Shown in pieces: positions 26,532-35,453 of a DNA stretch of 63,112 nucleotides. The stretch lies in NCBI GenBank assembly GCA_913774925.1, contig CAJYKB010000051.1, forward strand, positions 1-63,112. The letters are read 5' to 3'. Source of the stretch: an uncultured Sphingomonas sp. (lineage in GTDB: Bacteria > Pseudomonadota > Alphaproteobacteria > Sphingomonadales > Sphingomonadaceae). Position 1 is the first letter of the stretch; every line of letters begins with the position of its first letter. The position numbers and the translations under genes were made by a program. The notes beneath the pieces were generated by a model. It was not told the DNA's origin and did no database searches. It saw only the letters and a program-made list of their open reading frames with translations.

Positions 26532-27811
26532 GCGTCCGCCCCGCCCCGCGCGCGGATCATCGCCAGCAGCGCAGGCGACGGCTCGATCGTGTCGCGCCGC
26601 GCCGCGATCGCCGCGAAGGCGCCGTCCGCTGCCCCGATCGCGGCATCGATGTCCGCCTCCGTCATCGCGGTGCACAGGAACATGTTGTGCCACGGGTGCA
26701 CATAGACGCCGCGCGCCAGCATCTCCTGCGCCCAGGCATAGCCGAAGCGGACGTCGGGATCGTCCGCGAACATCACCAGCGGCATCTGGACCGGCCCGCT
26801 CTGCCGCAGCGCGAAGCCATGCGCCGCCGCCGCCGCCTCCCATCCGCTGCGCAGCCGCTGCCCCAGCGCCTCCAGCTGCGCGAGATAATCGGTGTCGCGG
26901 ATGATCGACAGCGTCTCCAGCGCCGCCGCCATCGGCACCGCGGCGAACCAGAACGATCCCGTGACATAGAGCGACCCCGCGCCGACGCGCGCGCGATCCG
27001 CGCCCAGCAGGATCGACAGCGGCTGCCCGTTGGCCACCGCCTTGCCCCAGCAGCTGAGATCCGGCTTCACCCCCACCAGCGACCAGGAGCAATCGCGCGC
27101 CAATCGGAAACCGGCGCGCACATCGTCCACCACCAGCATGGCACCGGTCGCATCGCAGAGTTCGCGCGCACGCCGCGCATAGGCGGGGTCGGGCAGTTCC
27201 TGATCGACGAAGACGTCGTGCTTGAACGGCGCGGCGAAGATCGCGGCCAGATCGTCCCCCGCCGCCGCCACCGCCGCCTCCAGGCTGGCGACATCGTTAT
27301 AGCGATAGCTGCGCAGGAAGGCGCGGTCCTCGGGCAGGGTGCCCGCGGGGACCGGCGTGCACCACGCGGACGCGCCGTGATACGCACCCTCCGCGACCAG
27401 CACGATCCGTTTGCCCGTCTGCGCCCGGGATGCCATCAGCGCCATGCCGGTCGCGTCCGTCCCGTTCTTGCAGAACATCGCCCAATCGGCATGCGACACC
27501 ATGCCGACCAGCGCCTCGGCCAGCTCGACCATCACCGGCGACGGCCCGGTCATCGCATCCGCCTTCGCCGCCTGCCGCGCCGCCGCCGCGTCGATCCGCG
27601 GGTTGCGGTAACCGAACAGGTTCGGCCCATAAGCGCACATCAGGTCGAGATAGCGGTTGCCGTCGGCGTCCCAGATATGCGCGCCCTCCGCCCGATCGAA
27701 GAATTGCGGGAAGCCCGCGGGCAGGATGCGGATCGATTCGTGCCCGTACATGCCGTTCGGGATCACCTTCCGCGCGCGCGCCTGCAGCTGCACATCCACC
27801 CGCCTGGACAC
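26528..27811 (-). CDS. Class III PLP aminotransferase (glutamate-1-semialdehyde-aminomutase-like)
   Basis: A 427-aa fold-type I aminotransferase. Landmarks are the N-terminal GYRNPRIDAA, the phosphate-binding FCKNGTDATGMALMASR, Asp229 in VVDDVRAGF, and the PLP lysine Lys257 in SCWGKAVANGQPLS. Unlike true HemL it sits in a catabolic operon, so it probably deaminates an amino sugar or amino alcohol. The GTG start at 27811 follows GGGAGGG at 7 bases. It is the first gene of the operon and diverges from a TonB receptor, with a palindrome in the 157-bp gap. Its stop overlaps the kinase start (ATGA). Confidence 0.87.
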   Translation of the reverse strand: MSRRVDVQLQARARKVIPNGMYGHESIRILPAGFPQFFDRAEGAHIWDADGNRYLDLMCAYGPNLFGYRNPRIDAAAARQAAKADAMTGPSPVMVELAEALVGMVSHADWAMFCKNGTDATGMALMASRAQTGKRIVLVAEGAYHGASAWCTPVPAGTLPEDRAFLRSYRYNDVASLEAAVAAAGDDLAAIFAAPFKHDVFVDQELPDPAYARRARELCDATGAMLVVDDVRAGFRLARDCSWSLVGVKPDLSCWGKAVANGQPLSILLGADRARVGAGSLYVTGSFWFAAVPMAAALETLSIIRDTDYLAQLEALGQRLRSGWEAAAAAHGFALRQSGPVQMPLVMFADDPDVRFGYAWAQEMLARGVYVHPWHNMFLCTAMTEADIDAAIGAADGAFAAIAARRDTIEPSPALLAMIRARGGADA

Positions 27812-27873
27812 TCACCACCCTCCCATCGATACTGATCGCTATTGAAATCGAAAAGCCGGCGATCTGTCAATTG

Positions 27874-27891
27874 AGATAGTTCGCGCTATCT
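27874..27891. promoter_or_regulatory. Palindrome in the divergent promoter region, candidate TetR operator
   Basis: AGATAG-TTCGCG-CTATCT forms a perfect 6-bp inverted repeat about 80 bp from the receptor start and 63 bp from the aminotransferase start. The spacing and AT-rich surroundings fit an operator shared by both transcripts, perhaps for the TetR protein encoded at 31574. Five T residues follow, so a weak terminator-like hairpin is the alternative. Confidence 0.4.
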
Positions 27892-27968
27892 TTTTAAGAC
27901 CCAACCCCTTGCCGAAACGATATGAATGGATACCATTCCCGACTCGAGAGACGATGGAGGGAACGGCT

Positions 27969-30248
27969 ATGGGGATCGCGACGCGTATCGGAATCTCGCT
28001 CTCGGCCATGGCGGCGGCCTTGCCCGCCGCAGCGCAGGACGTCCCGCGCGCCGCGGCACCCAACGCTACCCGGCCCACGACCCCAGTTGCGGGCGACGGC
28101 AACGCCGGCCAGGTCGAGGACATCGTCGTCACGGCGCAGAAGCGCAGCGAGAAATTGCAGGACGTCCCGATTGCGGTCACCGCGCTGACCGGACAGACGC
28201 TCCAGAACCGCCGCGTGCTCGACCTCGTCGACCTGTCGAACCAGGTGCCGGCGCTCCAGATCAAGACCGACGACAATGGCGCCAACCCGCGCATCTTCAT
28301 CCGGGGCGTCGGCGTTAACGACTTCAACCCCGCCACCGCCAGCGCGGTCGGCATCTACGCGGACGGCGTCTATGTCGGCTCCCCGCTCGCGCAGCGCCTC
28401 GCCTTCTTCGACCTTCAGCAGGTGGAAGTGCTGCGCGGGCCGCAGGGCACGCTGTACGGCCGCAACACGACCGGCGGGGCGATCAACGTTCTCAGCCGGC
28501 TGCCGGGGAACGATGTCGCGGCGGACGTGACCGCGGAATACGGCCGTTTCAACTCGGTCAATCTCCAGGGCGGGGTCAGCCTGCCGGTGAAGACCGACCT
28601 GCTCGCGATCCGCGTCGCGGGGCTCTATCAACGGGACGACGGCTATTCGCTCAACCGCCTGACCGGCAACCGCGGCAACGACACCGATCGCTGGGCGCTG
28701 CGCGGGGTCGTCCATTTCACCCCGTCGAGCACGGTCACCGACGACCTGATCGTCAGCACCGGGCGGTCGCGCGCCGGATCGATCTGGGCGTACAATCGCT
28801 CTCTCTCACCGCAGACCGCGGCGGCGACCGGCGCGGACGGGCTGTGCCGCCCCGACAGCTATACCTCCGGCGCGTGCACCAACGTGCTGGGCTACGCCAA
28901 TACCAGCAACAACCTGTACGAGGGCGATTACAGCTTCGAGGGGAAGGACAAGGTCGACCTCCTGACCATCGCCAACACCTTCACCGCCGACCTGGGCGCC
29001 ACGGTCTTCGTCGCGGTGACCGGCTACCAGCATGCGAAGCGCGACGATGCGGAGGATACCGATGCCAATCCGCTGGGCGTCATCACCGCGCGCTACAAGG
29101 CGCGGCAGAACACCTTCAGCCAGGAGGTCCGCCTGCAATCGGCCGGACACCCCGTGCTGCGCTATGTCGTCGGCGCTTATTATGCGCACGACGACCTCAG
29201 CAACGATTCGAGCTACGACGTGCTGCGCGCGCTTCAGACCGGGGACGCTGCCGCGGACCTCGCCAACGGGTTCGGCGTGTTCGGCTGGCCGCTCACGCAA
29301 AAGACCGACAGCTATGCCGGCTTTGGCCAGCTCGATTACGACGTGACCGACCGCCTGACGCTGACCGGCGGGCTGCGCTATTCCGCCGACCGCAAGCGTT
29401 TCCACTACGACAGCGTGGCGGCGAACGGGGCGATCCCGATCTTCACCTTCGACGATGCGCGGACGTTCGACTCGGTATCCGGCAAGGCGGGCGTGCAATA
29501 TCGCCTGTCGCCGACCGCGAATGTCTATGCCAGCTACAGCCGGGGCACCAAGAGCGGCGGCTTCTTCAGCGGCCAGACCACCAACCCGGCCGACATCGGC
29601 CCGTACAAGGACGAAACCGTCAACGCCTATGAAGCGGGCGCGAAGACCGAACTGCTCGGTCGCGCGCTGCGCGCCAACGTCGCGGCCTTCTATTACGATT
29701 ACCAGAATCTGCAGGTGTATACGACGGTGGTCGACGGCCTCATCACGCGGCAGCTGTTCACCAACGCCTCGGCCGCGCGCATCTACGGCGCGGAGCTGGA
29801 GCTGACCGCGACGCCGACACGCGGGCTGTCGGTGTCGCTGAACGGCGCCTATCTGCACGGAACCTATCGCGACTTCCGCTCGGCCGGAAACGATTATTCG
29901 GGCAATACGCTTCCCTCCGCCCCGCGCGTCAGCGTGCAGGGTGCGGTGAATTGGGAGAAGCCGACCCCGTTCGGCACGGTGGTGGCGCAGAGCAACATCA
30001 ATTTCCGCAGCAAGGTGTTCTTCGACACCGCCAATACGCCGCGATTGACCGATCAGGCGCGGGCCTATGTCGACGGGCGCCTGGGGGTACGGCTGGCGCA
30101 GGACCGGCTCGAACTGGGCGTGTGGGGCAGGAATCTCTTCGACGAAACGAACATCTCCGACATCACCTCGATCGAAAGCCTGGGCTTCGACGTCGTCAGC
30201 GTGGGGCCGCCGCGTACCTACGGCCTCTACCTGAAGGCGCGCTACTGA
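27969..30248 (+). CDS. TonB-dependent receptor linked to the aminotransferase/kinase/aldolase operon
   Basis: A 759-aa outer-membrane receptor with signal peptide (RIGISLSAMAAALPAAAQ), plug from EDIVVTAQKRSEKLQDVP, the plug motif VEVLRGPQGTLYGRNTTGGA, and a barrel ending in LYLKARY. ATG 27969 has GGAGGGA upstream; in-frame starts further 5' lack a signal peptide at the N-terminus. It is divergent from the six-gene operon and is followed after 1 bp by an MFS transporter, so it probably imports that operon's substrate through the outer membrane. Ligand unknown. Confidence 0.93.
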   Translation: MGIATRIGISLSAMAAALPAAAQDVPRAAAPNATRPTTPVAGDGNAGQVEDIVVTAQKRSEKLQDVPIAVTALTGQTLQNRRVLDLVDLSNQVPALQIKTDDNGANPRIFIRGVGVNDFNPATASAVGIYADGVYVGSPLAQRLAFFDLQQVEVLRGPQGTLYGRNTTGGAINVLSRLPGNDVAADVTAEYGRFNSVNLQGGVSLPVKTDLLAIRVAGLYQRDDGYSLNRLTGNRGNDTDRWALRGVVHFTPSSTVTDDLIVSTGRSRAGSIWAYNRSLSPQTAAATGADGLCRPDSYTSGACTNVLGYANTSNNLYEGDYSFEGKDKVDLLTIANTFTADLGATVFVAVTGYQHAKRDDAEDTDANPLGVITARYKARQNTFSQEVRLQSAGHPVLRYVVGAYYAHDDLSNDSSYDVLRALQTGDAAADLANGFGVFGWPLTQKTDSYAGFGQLDYDVTDRLTLTGGLRYSADRKRFHYDSVAANGAIPIFTFDDARTFDSVSGKAGVQYRLSPTANVYASYSRGTKSGGFFSGQTTNPADIGPYKDETVNAYEAGAKTELLGRALRANVAAFYYDYQNLQVYTTVVDGLITRQLFTNASAARIYGAELELTATPTRGLSVSLNGAYLHGTYRDFRSAGNDYSGNTLPSAPRVSVQGAVNWEKPTPFGTVVAQSNINFRSKVFFDTANTPRLTDQARAYVDGRLGVRLAQDRLELGVWGRNLFDETNISDITSIESLGFDVVSVGPPRTYGLYLKARY

Positions 30249-30249
30249 C

Positions 30250-31443
30250 ATGGCGGCGTCGCTGCCGGCGAAGGGCGCGTGGCTGGGGCCGCCGCCCGGC
30301 GCGGTGGAGATCGGCGCGACGCTGTTCGCCGGCGTTGCGGGCATCATGTTCGCCGGCGTCGGTCCGTTGCTGCTGGGCGAATTGCACCACGTCGGCCGGC
30401 TGAGCGCGTCGCAGCTGGGCCAGGCGGGGACCGCCGAGTTGCTGACGATGGGCGTCGGCGCGGCGGTGACCGGCTCGATCGTCGGCAACACGCGATTGCG
30501 CGCGCTGACGATCCTGTGCGGATTGTTGATGACGGCACTGAACGCCGCGACCCCGATGCTGGAGGGATGGCCCCTGGTGGCGGTACGCGCCGCGAACGGC
30601 CTGCCCAGTGGCGCGCTCGTCTGGTTGATGACCGCGATGATCGTCCGCGCGCCGCGGCCGGAGCGCTGGTCGGCGATCTATCTGACGGTGCAGGGTCTCG
30701 CGCAATTCGCGGTGCTGGCCCTGCTCGGGACGTGGGTTCTGGGCACGTACGGCGTAGGCGGCGGGTTCGCCATGCTGGCGATCCTCGGGGTGCTGACCGC
30801 GGCGGCGGGGCTGCTGGTCCCGCGCCGCTTCGCGCCGCTGCCGCTCGCGGCGGACGAGCCGTCGGGCCTGCCGGCACCGCGCGGGTTCGTCGCGCTGGCG
30901 GCGGCATTCTGCTTCAACGCCGCGATCCTGGCGCTCTGGATCTATCTCGAACCCCTGTCGCGTCAGGCAGGCCATCCCCGCGGCACCGCCGACCTCGCCT
31001 TTTCGTTGTCGCTGGCGGCGCAGGTGGCGGGCGGCGGGCTGGCCACCGTCGTCGCGGGGCGCATCCGCTGGTGTCCGGCGCTGATGCTATCGCTGGCCGG
31101 CATGATCGCGCTGATGGCAGCCTATGCGCAGCTGCCGTCCGCCGCGGTGTTCCTCACCGTGTCCACGCTCTTTGGCTTCCTGTGGATGTTCGCCTCCCCC
31201 TTCATGACGCCGCTGGCGATCGAGGCCGACCCGACGCGCCGCGCCGCCGCCATCGGATCCGGCGCGGCGTTGCTGGGGTGCAGTTCGGGTCCGTTCCTCG
31301 CCTCGCTGACCGTCACGGAAACCGACATGCGCGGCGCGGTGTCCACCAGCGTCGTGTTGATGACGCTGGCGATCGGGATCGTCGCCGCGCTGCACCTCAC
31401 CCGACCGCGCGGCGCGATGGCAGGCTCGCCAGCCCGCTCATGA
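30250..31443 (+). CDS. MFS transporter
   Basis: A 397-aa inner-membrane protein with about 12 hydrophobic segments and no obvious soluble domain. Features include FAGVAGIMFAGVGPLLLGEL in TM1 and ERWSAIYLTVQGLAQF in mid-protein. The ATG lies 1 bp after the receptor stop, which indicates one transcript. It likely moves the same substrate across the inner membrane. The subfamily is not one I can name; it lacks the NYxDR start of sugar-acid carriers. Confidence 0.85.
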   Translation: MAASLPAKGAWLGPPPGAVEIGATLFAGVAGIMFAGVGPLLLGELHHVGRLSASQLGQAGTAELLTMGVGAAVTGSIVGNTRLRALTILCGLLMTALNAATPMLEGWPLVAVRAANGLPSGALVWLMTAMIVRAPRPERWSAIYLTVQGLAQFAVLALLGTWVLGTYGVGGGFAMLAILGVLTAAAGLLVPRRFAPLPLAADEPSGLPAPRGFVALAAAFCFNAAILALWIYLEPLSRQAGHPRGTADLAFSLSLAAQVAGGGLATVVAGRIRWCPALMLSLAGMIALMAAYAQLPSAAVFLTVSTLFGFLWMFASPFMTPLAIEADPTRRAAAIGSGAALLGCSSGPFLASLTVTETDMRGAVSTSVVLMTLAIGIVAALHLTRPRGAMAGSPARS

Positions 31444-31573
31444 CGTGACGACACCGGATGCCGCCACGGCGGTCGTAGCCCTCCCGCGCCGGGAGCGAAC
31501 GGAGCGCCGCGCTTTTCTGTCGCCAACGTCACGGCGGCTGTGCCATCCGGGTTAGCACACCGGGAGAGACATC

Positions 31574-32254
31574 ATTCCACGTTCCTCACGCCGTCCGGGC
31601 GAGCCCGCCCCGCCGGATCTCGCCACCAAGATCGAGCCGTCGCAGGAACGCGCCCGCGCGACGTTCGAACTGATCCTCGAAACCGCGGGCAAGCTCCTCG
31701 CCGAGGTCGGGGTGGACAATCTGTCGACCAACATGATCTGCGAACGCGCCGGCCTCAGCCCGCCGGCGATCTATCGCTACTTCCCCAACAAATATGCGAT
31801 CCTCCACGAACTCGGGCGCCGGTTGATGGCCGCGGAGGACGCCGTCGTCTTCGACTGGCTGGAAAAGGACGAGGCACGGCTCGATCAGGATTTCGAGGCG
31901 GCGGTCGCGAACCGTGCCGAGATGCTGAACGCGGTGCGGGCCGTCGTCCGCCAGCAGCCCGGGGGCGCGTGGATCCTGCGCGCGCTTCACGCCGTCCCGA
32001 TGCTGCACGAAGTACGGTCGGAGTCGGTGACGGCCGTCGCGCGCCAGATCCATCGCCAGATCAAGCGCGACTATCCCGGCGTCGACACCAAGCGCCTGAA
32101 GACCGCGACCATCCTGACCACATGGCTGGGTGCCGCCGCGAACGAGATCATCCTGGATAATCCACGTCTCGAACGCCAGGTGACCCGGGAGGTCGCGCGC
32201 ATGTTCGCGCTATATTACCGCGACCTGATCCTGGGGCCGCGGGCGGCCGACTGA
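31574..32254 (+). CDS. TetR/AcrR-family regulator with an apparent ATT start codon
   Basis: A protein of 226 codons with a TetR DNA-binding domain: helix 1 ARATFELILETAGKLLAEVG, then the HTH MICERAGLSPPAIYRYFPNK. The frame is closed by TAG at 31553, and no ATG, GTG or TTG precedes helix 1. The only well-placed start is ATT at 31574 (or ATC 31571), 7 bases after GGAG. The first GTG in frame, 31712, would remove helix 1. So either a rare start is used or the sequence has a change at the start. It lies after the MFS gene and probably controls the divergent receptor and operon. The downstream ligand domain is not assignable. Confidence 0.75.
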   Translation: MPRSSRRPGEPAPPDLATKIEPSQERARATFELILETAGKLLAEVGVDNLSTNMICERAGLSPPAIYRYFPNKYAILHELGRRLMAAEDAVVFDWLEKDEARLDQDFEAAVANRAEMLNAVRAVVRQQPGGAWILRALHAVPMLHEVRSESVTAVARQIHRQIKRDYPGVDTKRLKTATILTTWLGAAANEIILDNPRLERQVTREVARMFALYYRDLILGPRAAD

Positions 32255-32266
32255 CGGGAGCGCGCC

Positions 32267-33115
32267 CTAATCGATCGAACCGACGAAATCGGCCAGCAAC
32301 CGCGCATAGGCGGCCGGATCGGTGAAGAAGGGCGCGTGGCCCGCCCCGGCGATCCATTGGCCACGGTTCCTCCACAATTGTCCCCAGGCCATCGCATCGA
32401 GCGACGACGGGTCGAAGAACGGCTCGCGATCCCCCTGGATCACGGCGATCGGCCGGGGCCAATATGCCACGACGACGCGCTGTCGATGGCCGTCGCCGCC
32501 GGCCAGCCAATGTTCCGCGAAGCGCGCGCGGAAGCGCCCGTCGAACCGGCGGCCCGCATCGACCAGATGCTGCGGCAGCGCGCCCGTGATGCCATAGACG
32601 TGGTGGAGATAGTCGATCAGCGCATTGTCGGAGGGGCGCTCGCTCAGCCCCACGGCCAGCTGCTCGCTCTGGTGGAAGGCGGACGCGATCTCCTCCGCGC
32701 CCGGTCCCGCCGGCGGCGTGCCCGTCAGGACGAGCGCGGCGACGGGCGCCTGCTGCCCGACCATCTCGATCGCGATATGCCCGCCGAGCGACCAGCCGAC
32801 CACGACCGGATCGCGGATATCGGCCGCGGCCAGCGCGCTCGCGACGGTCCGCGCCACCGCGGGAATGGTATAGGCGTCGGGATCCGCCATGTCCGCCGAC
32901 TCGCCCGCACCGGGCAGGTCGAGCGCGACCAGATGGCGGTCGGCCAGCGCCGGCTCGACCAGCAGGTTGACGAAGGCCGATTTCGACGAGCTGTTGCCAT
33001 GGACGAAGACGATCGCCGACCCCTCGCCACGGCGTTCCCACAGGGCGATGGACGGGCATTCCGCCGTGGCGACGTGGCGGCGCGTGAAGCCGGGTGGCGG
33101 TGCGGGAAATAGCAT
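32267..33115 (-). CDS. Alpha/beta-hydrolase
   Basis: A 282-aa cytoplasmic-looking alpha/beta hydrolase with the oxyanion-hole segment VFVHGNSSSK, nucleophile Ser109 in VVGWSLGGH, an acid in IQGDREPFF and the catalytic His in GAGHAPFF. It is convergent with the TetR gene and lies 12 bp after a TonB receptor on the same strand, so the two probably form an operon for uptake and hydrolysis of an ester or lactone. Substrate unknown. Confidence 0.88.
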   Translation of the reverse strand: MLFPAPPPGFTRRHVATAECPSIALWERRGEGSAIVFVHGNSSSKSAFVNLLVEPALADRHLVALDLPGAGESADMADPDAYTIPAVARTVASALAAADIRDPVVVGWSLGGHIAIEMVGQQAPVAALVLTGTPPAGPGAEEIASAFHQSEQLAVGLSERPSDNALIDYLHHVYGITGALPQHLVDAGRRFDGRFRARFAEHWLAGGDGHRQRVVVAYWPRPIAVIQGDREPFFDPSSLDAMAWGQLWRNRGQWIAGAGHAPFFTDPAAYARLLADFVGSID

Positions 33116-33127
33116 CGATCGCCCCTT

Positions 33128-35329
33128 TCAGAGATGGACCGCGAAGGTCGCGCCGACGGTGCGCGGCTCGCCGTAAGCCGCGGTCTTGCGGACCCCGATC
33201 GCGCTGCGATCGTCGGCATAGGTGACGTAGCGCTGGTCGGTCAGGTTCTTGATCCAGGCATAGGCGTCCCAGCGTCGCGTCTGGAGCCCGACGCGGGCAT
33301 CCAGCAGATGGCGCGCGCCGCCGCTGAACCGCTGCGAATTGGTCGCCTCGTAATAGACCTTGGTCTGGCCGGAGAAGGACAGCCGCACGAACAGGTCCCC
33401 CGGCGCGATCGGATGGGTATATTGCGCGTCGGCATGATAGGTCCAGTCGGGCGCGCCGACGATCCGGTTGCCCGCGCACGACGCCTGCGTCCCCCCGCCG
33501 AGCGAGGCGGGGATGCCGCAATTGGCATAGCGATCGTAACGCGCGTCGAGGTAGCCCGCCGACGCGGAGAAGCGCAGCGCGCGGACCGGGGTGAGCACCA
33601 CCTCCGCCTCGACGCCCTTGATCGTCGCCTTGCCGGCATTGTCGAGCGTCACGCCACTGCCCAGCAGCTGCGACACCTGCATGTCGCTGTACCTGGTCAC
33701 GAACCCCGCGAGGTTGAGCCGCAGCGCGCGGTCGAGCAGGTCGGACTTCAGGCCGATCTCATAGGTCGTCGCATTCTCCGGCCCCGCGAACAGCCCGTTG
33801 GTCGAGGGGACGAGATCGATGTTGAACGACGCGCTCTTGAACCCGCGGGCGAAGCGCCCGTACACCATCGCGCGCGGCGTCAGCTGATACGACAGCGTCA
33901 GCGTCGGCGACAGGTCGGTGTCGCTGGTCGAGCGCGCATAGCTGAGCGGCGGCAGGCCGACGAGCGGCCCGAGGCCGAGCGTGTCGCTTTGTGCGAACGC
34001 CGCGCTCTTGTCCTCCTTCGTCAGCCGCAATCCGCCGTCGAGACTGACGCGGTCGGCGACCTGCCACGTCAGGTTGGCGAAGGCGGCATAGGAGCGCGCG
34101 GTGACGCTCCCCTTCGTCAGGATCGACGGCAGTCCCGCCAGCCCGGTATCGGCACCCAGGCCGAAGATGCGGTCGGTCGTCACCTTCTGATAGGAATAGA
34201 AGATGCCGCCGACATATTTCAACGCCGCGCCCGCCTCGCCCGCGGCGCGCAGCTCCTGCGTGAACAGCCGCGTCGTGTCGCTCCAGCGGTCGATGCCGGC
34301 GATGTCGAGCTGCGACTGGTCGTCGTCGAGCAGCGCGGTGAACTTCGACCGGCGATAGGCGGTGATCGACGTGATCGTCGCGTCGCCCGCGTCGATGTTG
34401 ATCGTGCCGGAGAAACCGTAATTGTCGCGGCGCAGCGCGTTCGGCTTGTTGTTGTCGATCGTCAGCGGCATCCGCTCGGTCGGCAGGTCCACCCCGGCGA
34501 TATCGACCGCCTGGAAGAAGGCCGGGTGCCCGCGGTCGCGCAGGCCGTCGACCGTCAGGTCGATCGTCGTCCGCTCGCCCGGCTGGAGGTAGAGCGTGCC
34601 GCGATAGGAGAACAGGGCGAGCGCGTCGCCGTTCTGGCCGCCCGACAGGTGCCGATAGACGCCGTCGCGGTTGACGTAGCCGAGCGAGAGCTTGGCCTGC
34701 ACCGCCTCGCCCGCGAGCGGCCCCATGACATAGCCCTGCGCGCGGACGAGGTCGTAATTGCCCACCTCCAGCCGCGCCTCGCCCTTCGTTGCGCCGTCGG
34801 GCCGCTGGGTGGTGATGTTGAAGACGCCCGCGATCGTGTTCTTGCCGAACAGCGTCCCCTGCGGCCCGCGCAGCACCTCGATCTGCGCGGTGTCGATCAG
34901 CTCCTGATTGTAATTGTCGGAACGGCCCATGTAGACGCCGTCGACATAGATGCCGACCCCCGCCTCGACGCCGGGGTTGCGCACCAGCGTCGAGATGCCG
35001 CGGATGCCCAGCTGACCCTGCAGCACGCCCGCGATGCCCCCGCCCATCGCGACATTGGGGACGAGCGCGACGGTGTCGGCGAAGGTGTTAACGCCCGCCT
35101 GAGCGAGCTGATCGGCGGACAGCGCGCTGATCGACATCGGCACCGTCTGAAGCAACTCGCGCGTGCGCCGCGCGGTGACGACGACGTCGCCGTCCTGTGC
35201 CTCCGCACCCGCCTCTGCGGGTTTGGAAGCGACATCCTGCGCGGCAGCGGCCGTGGCGGCGACGAGGGCGATCGGGCCCAGCGCCTGAAGGACGCGGCGC
35301 ACGCCGATCGCGGCACGGATAGCGGTCAT
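33128..35329 (-). CDS. TonB-dependent receptor paired with an alpha/beta-hydrolase
   Basis: A 733-aa receptor with signal peptide (MTAIRAAIGVRRVLQALGPI, cleavage near AAAAQ), plug DVVVTARRTRELLQTVP, IEVLRGPQGTLFGKNTIAGV, and a barrel ending in GATFAVHL. ATG 35329 follows GGGGGA; the open frame continues to 35761 only through the divergent AraC region. The AraC gene transcribed in the opposite direction is the likely regulator but is broken. The ligand is unknown. Confidence 0.92.
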   Translation of the reverse strand: MTAIRAAIGVRRVLQALGPIALVAATAAAAQDVASKPAEAGAEAQDGDVVVTARRTRELLQTVPMSISALSADQLAQAGVNTFADTVALVPNVAMGGGIAGVLQGQLGIRGISTLVRNPGVEAGVGIYVDGVYMGRSDNYNQELIDTAQIEVLRGPQGTLFGKNTIAGVFNITTQRPDGATKGEARLEVGNYDLVRAQGYVMGPLAGEAVQAKLSLGYVNRDGVYRHLSGGQNGDALALFSYRGTLYLQPGERTTIDLTVDGLRDRGHPAFFQAVDIAGVDLPTERMPLTIDNNKPNALRRDNYGFSGTINIDAGDATITSITAYRRSKFTALLDDDQSQLDIAGIDRWSDTTRLFTQELRAAGEAGAALKYVGGIFYSYQKVTTDRIFGLGADTGLAGLPSILTKGSVTARSYAAFANLTWQVADRVSLDGGLRLTKEDKSAAFAQSDTLGLGPLVGLPPLSYARSTSDTDLSPTLTLSYQLTPRAMVYGRFARGFKSASFNIDLVPSTNGLFAGPENATTYEIGLKSDLLDRALRLNLAGFVTRYSDMQVSQLLGSGVTLDNAGKATIKGVEAEVVLTPVRALRFSASAGYLDARYDRYANCGIPASLGGGTQASCAGNRIVGAPDWTYHADAQYTHPIAPGDLFVRLSFSGQTKVYYEATNSQRFSGGARHLLDARVGLQTRRWDAYAWIKNLTDQRYVTYADDRSAIGVRKTAAYGEPRTVGATFAVHL

Positions 35330-35453
35330 GGTTCCCCCTGTTCGGCGCGTGCCGGCTTCGGCTTCACGCACCATCGCCGGGGAGGCTGGCACGGGATATT
35401 GACGATGTCTTTTGCGCGTCACACTCTCTCGTTTTCGGCGCGCACGAGGAGCG

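Noticed and set aside
31540..32160. Alternative GTG-started frame over the TetR gene
   Set aside because: It is in a different frame from the TetR helix-turn-helix and encodes Arg-rich sequence without homology.
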